Shown one piece after another: positions 59,489 to 64,000 of a stretch of 64,000 bases of DNA; positions within the stretch are counted from its first letter, which is position 1; every line of letters begins with the position of its first letter. A program made the position numbers and the translations under genes. The notes beneath the pieces are model-generated. The model was not told where the DNA came from, searched no databases, and worked only from the letters and a program-made list of their open reading frames with translations. The stretch comes from Sediminibacterium magnilacihabitans (GTDB taxonomy: Bacteria > Bacteroidota > Bacteroidia > Chitinophagales > Chitinophagaceae), in the NCBI GenBank assembly GCA_002973575.1, contig PVEQ01000001.1:372001-436000 (forward strand), given 5' to 3'.

Positions 59489-59974
59489 ATGCAAGAGACA
59501 CTAATAAATAATTTATACCAATACATGAAGGATAACAATCCTGATGTATTGCTGGAACTGGAGCAAGCCGGTACTACTTCTCAATACCTGAGTGACAAAA
59601 TAGGCTCGGTTGATTCATTGATTATTCAATTAAGCAAGGAAGGCAAACCTCCACACACTATTGAGGAAATCTGTATGACGCAGCTTACAGAAGATTTGAG
59701 GCCGTCAAGGTACGGTTACATCCAGCAACTGCTGGAATCAGAATTTGAGGACAAATACAATCAGTTTACTGAATCAGGACTATTGCTCTTTGAAATCAGC
59801 AATATGATTAAACATTGCAATCCTGTATTCGATGATTTGAACTTTTCTGAAGCAAATGAGGATAACAGGTTTCTGCGCTATGCAATTACCGGCGTAATAA
59901 AAGAATATCTGGATACTGTGATGAGTGAAAATGTAAGTGATGAGTTACAGCAGTCAGCAGAAACTGAAAGATAA
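59489..59974 (+). CDS. DUF1896-like protein
   Basis: A 161-residue acidic, helical protein. The pattern L-T-E-D-L-R-P-S-R-Y-x3-Q-x-L-L-E-S-E-F, then F-E-I-S-x-M-I-K-H-C-N-P-V-F-D-D-L and a late F-L-R-Y-A-I-T-G-V-I-K-E-Y-L, follows the DUF1896 consensus in order and spacing, though identity looks low. DUF1896 genes usually sit ahead of the large methylase-helicase of Bacteroidota ICEs, as here. The gene overlaps that large gene by 35 bases. Confidence 0.65.
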   Translation: MQETLINNLYQYMKDNNPDVLLELEQAGTTSQYLSDKIGSVDSLIIQLSKEGKPPHTIEEICMTQLTEDLRPSRYGYIQQLLESEFEDKYNQFTESGLLLFEISNMIKHCNPVFDDLNFSEANEDNRFLRYAITGVIKEYLDTVMSENVSDELQQSAETER

Positions 59975-62900
59975 TCTTGCCGCTATTCGGATTGCATTGG
60001 AATGGGATAAAGGGCAATTGCTTTTGCCTGAACAGATAGAAGCATTGAAACGTTATGCAGGTTTTGGTGGTTTAAAAGCCGTATTATATCCAAATGGACC
60101 AAAAGAAGAATGGAAAAAATTAAATGCTTCAAAAGAAGATCTAAGGCTTTATGTTCAGATAACTGAACTGCACCAATTATTACAACAGCATTTCAATGAA
60201 ACTGAATACAAGCAGGTTGTTGATTCCATTAAGAACAGTATCCTTACTGCTTTCTATACTCCCGAAATAGTTCCTCAAGCTATTTTTAATGTGTTGAAGA
60301 AACAGGGCGTTGAACCTATTAGCCTGTATGAACCAAGTAGTGGCGCAGGTGTATTTATAACAGAAGCAGTAAATGCTTTCCCTGGGCTGCAAGCTATTAC
60401 GGCAGTGGAAAAAGATATATTAACAGGAAGGGTATTGACTGCGTTAGCCAGTTCGATACCTATCCCCGTTTCAATAAATATAAATGGCTTTGAACATTCA
60501 CCTGATGATGAAAATGGTAAGTGCGACCTGATTGTAAGTAATATTCCATTCGGAAGCTTCCGGGTACATGATAATAGATTCAATGACGTATCAATAACAA
60601 ACAAAATTCACAATTATTTTTTTGCAAAAGGATTGGAGAAAATTAAAGAGGGTGGGTTATTGGCTTACATCACTACTGATGCATTTCTGAACAGCCCTTC
60701 AAATAAAGATGCCCGCCAATATTTGTTTAACAACGCTGATTTAATAAGTCTTAACGTAATGCCTGACAACCTTATGAAGGAGACAGGCAATACAGAGGCG
60801 CCAAGTCACCTGTTGATCGTTCAAAAAAATTCCACCAAGCAATCGCTTTCTGAAAATGATCTTCTTTTAATAAGCACTTCTGAACAGGAAAATGAGTTTG
60901 GAAAATTCAGCGTTAATCGATTTGTTCTGCAGCACCCTGAAATTATGCTTGGAGACAAAAATGCAGCAGGAAAAAATCAATATGGAAGGGCTACTCAAGT
61001 TGTTTGGCAAAGCGGCACTATTAACTCTATCAGGGCACATCTTGAAGAAACAATCACCAATGGGCTAAAAAATAATTTCAATAAGGAATCCTTTGCTACT
61101 GTCATAAAGCATAAAGGTGATAATACTGGCAAACAACTTAGTTTTCTTCCAATGCCTGAAAATAAACCTGATAATAGTTCAGTGCAATTAGGATTATTTG
61201 ACGTAACGCCTGCAGCTAATAGTAACAGAGCTGCTGCGTATATCAATCAATTAGACGCTACTGTTATAGACAGAAGAACAGCAAAGATTGTCAATATCAT
61301 TAAAACACCTGGGCGACCCGAACATGAAGCATTCGTTTTAATTACTGCCAAATCTTTAGCTTTTAAACAGTTTGTTTATAAACTATACTCCAACGTTGAA
61401 GAAATACAAATTTCGGCAAACTGGATGAATGCTTCAGCCATTCATCTTGAATTAAATGGATTGTCGAATAAATTACAGGAATATAAGCAGCAATTTTATA
61501 ATGAGGGCGAAGGGACATTTCATGTTGCTTTGAAGAATGGAGATGGTGTATTAGAGGAATTAAAAGAATTAAATCCTTATCATAAAGAAGGAGCACTGAT
61601 TGTTCGTTATAACAGGGTGGGCTTTGTTTCTTATATCAGCGGTCAAAATGATAAACCTGTTTTCCTTCCCAGTCTTTATGAAAGAAAGGACGTTGGTTTT
61701 TATCAGCAATATACTGCTGTAAGAGATGAATATTTGTTGCTCACTGATAAAGAATCAAATGAAAATATTGAATACCCTCAGCTAAGGAAACAATTAAATG
61801 AGTCGTATGATGCCTTGGTAAAGGGCTATGGTATTCTTAATTCAATCACTAACAGGCAAAGGATACTTAAAGATGAAGCTTTTGGTTTTATGGTGCTGGC
61901 TTCGCTTGAAAGGAAAGAAGGTGATCAATATATTAAGGCTGATATACTTACCCGGTCGCTTATTGAAAAGCAGGAAGCATTTCATACAGATAATCCTGCA
62001 GAAGCACTGGCAAAGAGCCTGAATGATAAAGGCTTTGTTGATATTGAGTTTATTGCTGCTGCAACCGATAGTACAGAAGCCGATGCTATCCAGGAATTAG
62101 GCAATCATATTTATATCAATGCTGTCACCAGCCAATGGGAAACAGCAGATCAGTTTTTGAGTGGAAATGTAGTAGCAAAATTAGGCATTACAAAAACTGC
62201 AGCCGAAAAAGACCCTGCTAACATTCAATTACAAAGGAGTGTTATAGCATTGGAAAAGGTACAACCGGAAAAAATTCCATTTGAATTGTTGGATTTTAAT
62301 TTAGGGGAAAGGTGGATACCACAAGATTTCTACAATCGTTTTGCAACACATTTGTTTGAGATAAATACTGCAGTTAATTATTTCCCTTCACTGGACACTT
62401 TTAAAGTAAAGGTTGATAGCAGTAATGCCAAAACAAACTCTGAATATGCAATAACCCCCAGGAACGGGAAAATATCTTATGGAAATGCATTACTGGAGCA
62501 TGCCTTAGAAAATACCACTCCTTTTTATACTTATGAAGTTGACCTGGGCGACAAAACAATCCGGGTGCCGGATAATGATGCGATACAATTGGCTCATCAG
62601 AAAATAGAATCTATCCGGAACAGCTTTACTGAATGGTTGGGCAATCTTTCCGGTGATGATAAGAAATATTTGGAAGATTTGTATAATAACACTTTCAATT
62701 GTTATGTTCTTCGGGAATATGATGGCAGCCACTTGCAGTTTCCGGGGCTGGACAGGAAACGCTTAGGCATTGAAGATTTATACAGTTCACAAAAAAATGC
62801 AGCGTGGCGCATTATTCAAAATCGTGGAGCACTCATAGATCATGAGGTTGGTCTTGGTAAAACCCTGACCATGATAATTGCTGCTCATGAAATGAAACGC

Positions 62901-64000
62901 CTTGGTATTGTAAATAAGCCGATGATTCTTGCATTAAAAGCCAATGTAAATCAAATTAAAGACACCTATCGAAAAGCATATCCTAACGCAAGAATATTGG
63001 CGCCAGGTGAAAATGATTTTACACCTGCAAAGCGAATAAGGTTATCACACGAAATAAAAAATAACGACTGGGATTGTATCATACTAACACATGATCAGTT
63101 TGGTAAAATTCCACAGTCGCAGGAAATTCAAAGGGAAATATTTCAAACAGAATTGGACAATGTAGAGAAAGACCTTTCCACATTGAAAGATATGGGAGGT
63201 GAAATTTCCCGGAGAATGTTGAAAGGACTTGAAATAAGAAAAACCAATCTTGGGATAAAACTTCAGGAAATCAGAAAAGCTATTGAGGAAAAGAAGGATG
63301 CTGGCATTAACTTTAAAGATTTGGGTATCGACCATTTATTTGTGGATGAATCTCATAAATTCAAGAACCTGACATTTACCACCAGGCACGACAGGGTTGC
63401 TGGTCTTGGGAATATGGAAGGTAGCCAGAAGGCATTGAATATGCTTTTTGCTGTAAGAACATTACAGGAAAAGTTCAATAGTGATTTGTGTGTTACTTTT
63501 TTGTCCGGTACCCCAATATCCAACAGCCTTACCGAAATGTATCTGTTGTTTAAATATCTCCGTCCAAATGAAATGAGAAGACAGCAGATTGAAAATTTTG
63601 ATGCTTGGGCTGCGGTGTTTGCCAGGAAGACTGTTGATTTTGAGTTTTCTGTTACCAACGAAATTATCGCAAAGGAAAGGTTTCGGCACTTTATTAAAGT
63701 ACCAGAGCTTGCTTTGTTTTATAATGAAATCACTGATTATAAAACTGCGAAACATATCAACTTAGATAAGCCTGAAATAGATGAGCAATTGATAAATATT
63801 GCACCAACGCCAGACCAACAGGAATTTATAATGAGATTGATTGCCTTTGCAAAAACAGGCGATGGGGAGTTAATCGGAAGGCCACCGCTAACAAAAGAAG
63901 AGGACAAAGGCAGAATGCTAATCGCAACAAACTATGCCAAAAAGATGGCTGCAGATATGCGTTTAATTAATTCTGCTAACTACGAAGATAATCCCAATAA
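59940..64000 (+). CDS. giant N6-adenine methylase / SNF2 helicase of the ICE, cut by window edge
   Basis: Open from an ATG at 59940 to the window end (1353 complete codons). Residues about 110-270 form an N6-methyltransferase domain with SAM motif Y-E131-P-S-S-G-A-G-V-F and catalytic motif N201-I-P-F, in which Ile replaces the first Pro of NPPF. A long middle region of unknown fold follows. From about 950 a superfamily 2 SNF2-type helicase begins: DHEVGLGKT (967-975), DESH (1136-1139) and LSGTPIS (1188-1194). The arrangement resembles phage P1 DarB-like antirestriction proteins and the methylase-helicases of Bacteroidota ICEs. It probably protects incoming element DNA (inference). The C-terminal helicase half lies outside. 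Confidence 0.88.
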   Translation, partial: MSYSSQQKLKDNLAAIRIALEWDKGQLLLPEQIEALKRYAGFGGLKAVLYPNGPKEEWKKLNASKEDLRLYVQITELHQLLQQHFNETEYKQVVDSIKNSILTAFYTPEIVPQAIFNVLKKQGVEPISLYEPSSGAGVFITEAVNAFPGLQAITAVEKDILTGRVLTALASSIPIPVSININGFEHSPDDENGKCDLIVSNIPFGSFRVHDNRFNDVSITNKIHNYFFAKGLEKIKEGGLLAYITTDAFLNSPSNKDARQYLFNNADLISLNVMPDNLMKETGNTEAPSHLLIVQKNSTKQSLSENDLLLISTSEQENEFGKFSVNRFVLQHPEIMLGDKNAAGKNQYGRATQVVWQSGTINSIRAHLEETITNGLKNNFNKESFATVIKHKGDNTGKQLSFLPMPENKPDNSSVQLGLFDVTPAANSNRAAAYINQLDATVIDRRTAKIVNIIKTPGRPEHEAFVLITAKSLAFKQFVYKLYSNVEEIQISANWMNASAIHLELNGLSNKLQEYKQQFYNEGEGTFHVALKNGDGVLEELKELNPYHKEGALIVRYNRVGFVSYISGQNDKPVFLPSLYERKDVGFYQQYTAVRDEYLLLTDKESNENIEYPQLRKQLNESYDALVKGYGILNSITNRQRILKDEAFGFMVLASLERKEGDQYIKADILTRSLIEKQEAFHTDNPAEALAKSLNDKGFVDIEFIAAATDSTEADAIQELGNHIYINAVTSQWETADQFLSGNVVAKLGITKTAAEKDPANIQLQRSVIALEKVQPEKIPFELLDFNLGERWIPQDFYNRFATHLFEINTAVNYFPSLDTFKVKVDSSNAKTNSEYAITPRNGKISYGNALLEHALENTTPFYTYEVDLGDKTIRVPDNDAIQLAHQKIESIRNSFTEWLGNLSGDDKKYLEDLYNNTFNCYVLREYDGSHLQFPGLDRKRLGIEDLYSSQKNAAWRIIQNRGALIDHEVGLGKTLTMIIAAHEMKRLGIVNKPMILALKANVNQIKDTYRKAYPNARILAPGENDFTPAKRIRLSHEIKNNDWDCIILTHDQFGKIPQSQEIQREIFQTELDNVEKDLSTLKDMGGEISRRMLKGLEIRKTNLGIKLQEIRKAIEEKKDAGINFKDLGIDHLFVDESHKFKNLTFTTRHDRVAGLGNMEGSQKALNMLFAVRTLQEKFNSDLCVTFLSGTPISNSLTEMYLLFKYLRPNEMRRQQIENFDAWAAVFARKTVDFEFSVTNEIIAKERFRHFIKVPELALFYNEITDYKTAKHINLDKPEIDEQLINIAPTPDQQEFIMRLIAFAKTGDGELIGRPPLTKEEDKGRMLIATNYAKKMAADMRLINSANYEDNPN

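Noticed and set aside
1..64000. CRISPR array, tRNA or rRNA genes
   Set aside because: No regularly spaced direct repeats, no T-loop GGTTCGA-type cloverleaf and no rRNA-like segment was seen on reading the window.

Overview
The window reads as chromosomal DNA of a Bacteroidota bacterium, most likely from the Chitinophagaceae. The base composition is AT-rich and Shine-Dalgarno sites are mostly weak. Several genes have TAnnTTTG (-7) promoter boxes. Typical Bacteroidota families are present: SusC/SusD with FecI/FecR, DUF6520, DUF6132, tRNA_anti-like, BshB1 (bacillithiol), and a CTnDOT-type ICE with DUF4134/TraE. No rRNA, tRNA or CRISPR array was seen. The species assignment is inference.

Region 1 (1-3.1 kb, minus strand) is a mercury-resistance operon: an ArsR-type regulator, a MerT-MerP fusion, a Cys/His-rich lipoprotein and MerA, which is cut by the window edge. 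A clear promoter/operator lies in front of it. Next come a lone CoaB-type domain gene, the probable end of an IS21-like element, and an AraC-controlled stress-like cluster (4.5-7.9 kb: carboxymuconolactone decarboxylase (CMD) protein, a two-repeat alpha/beta-barrel protein, two SRPBCC paralogues). DsbD with a periplasmic thioredoxin follows.

Region 2 (10.5-25.8 kb): an outer-membrane barrel, a TANGO2/NRDE protein, an ATP-grasp enzyme, a GH63-type glucosidase and an esterase with a carbohydrate-binding-like N-terminus. Then comes a compact six-gene arsenosugar operon (peroxidase-like protein, ArsS, ArsM, purine nucleoside phosphorylase (PNP), two glycosyltransferases). On the opposite strand are a membrane protein, an alpha/beta hydrolase overlapping a glutamate-synthase-like flavoprotein, and an LpxR-like lipid A deacylase.

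Region 3 (26-43 kb): a secreted isochorismatase-type hydrolase with a CMD protein whose promoter resembles that of the first CMD gene. A six-gene plus-strand operon follows (two Asp-nucleophile alpha/beta hydrolases, TSUP permease, DUF1348, FabF, BshB1). Then an AraC regulator, an ECF sigma/anti-sigma pair, a Crp/Fnr-led thiol-redox group, a class III cyclase-like DUF2652 protein next to a patatin, DinB, a PAP2/haloperoxidase lipoprotein and DUF547.

Region 4 (43.3-53.2 kb): an AraC regulator, MauE-like membrane protein and DUF6520 small exported protein (plus strand) face TlpA, SusD, SusC, FecR and an ECF sigma factor (minus strand). Together they look like an uptake or peptide-handling locus with disulfide enzymes.

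Region 5 (53.2-64 kb) is accessory DNA. It starts with a roughly 150-base highly structured intergenic segment, then an XRE regulator, an unrecognised GNAT-like/small helical gene pair, a DUF6088-AbiEii toxin-antitoxin module with an 11-bp inverted-repeat operator, and one edge of an integrative conjugative element: an RteC-like protein, DUF4134, a DUF1896-like protein and a giant N6-methylase/SNF2 helicase running out of the window. The most promising places for undescribed biology are the structured segment with the GNAT-like pair, the DUF2652-patatin pair, and the AraC-MauE-DUF6520-TlpA locus.
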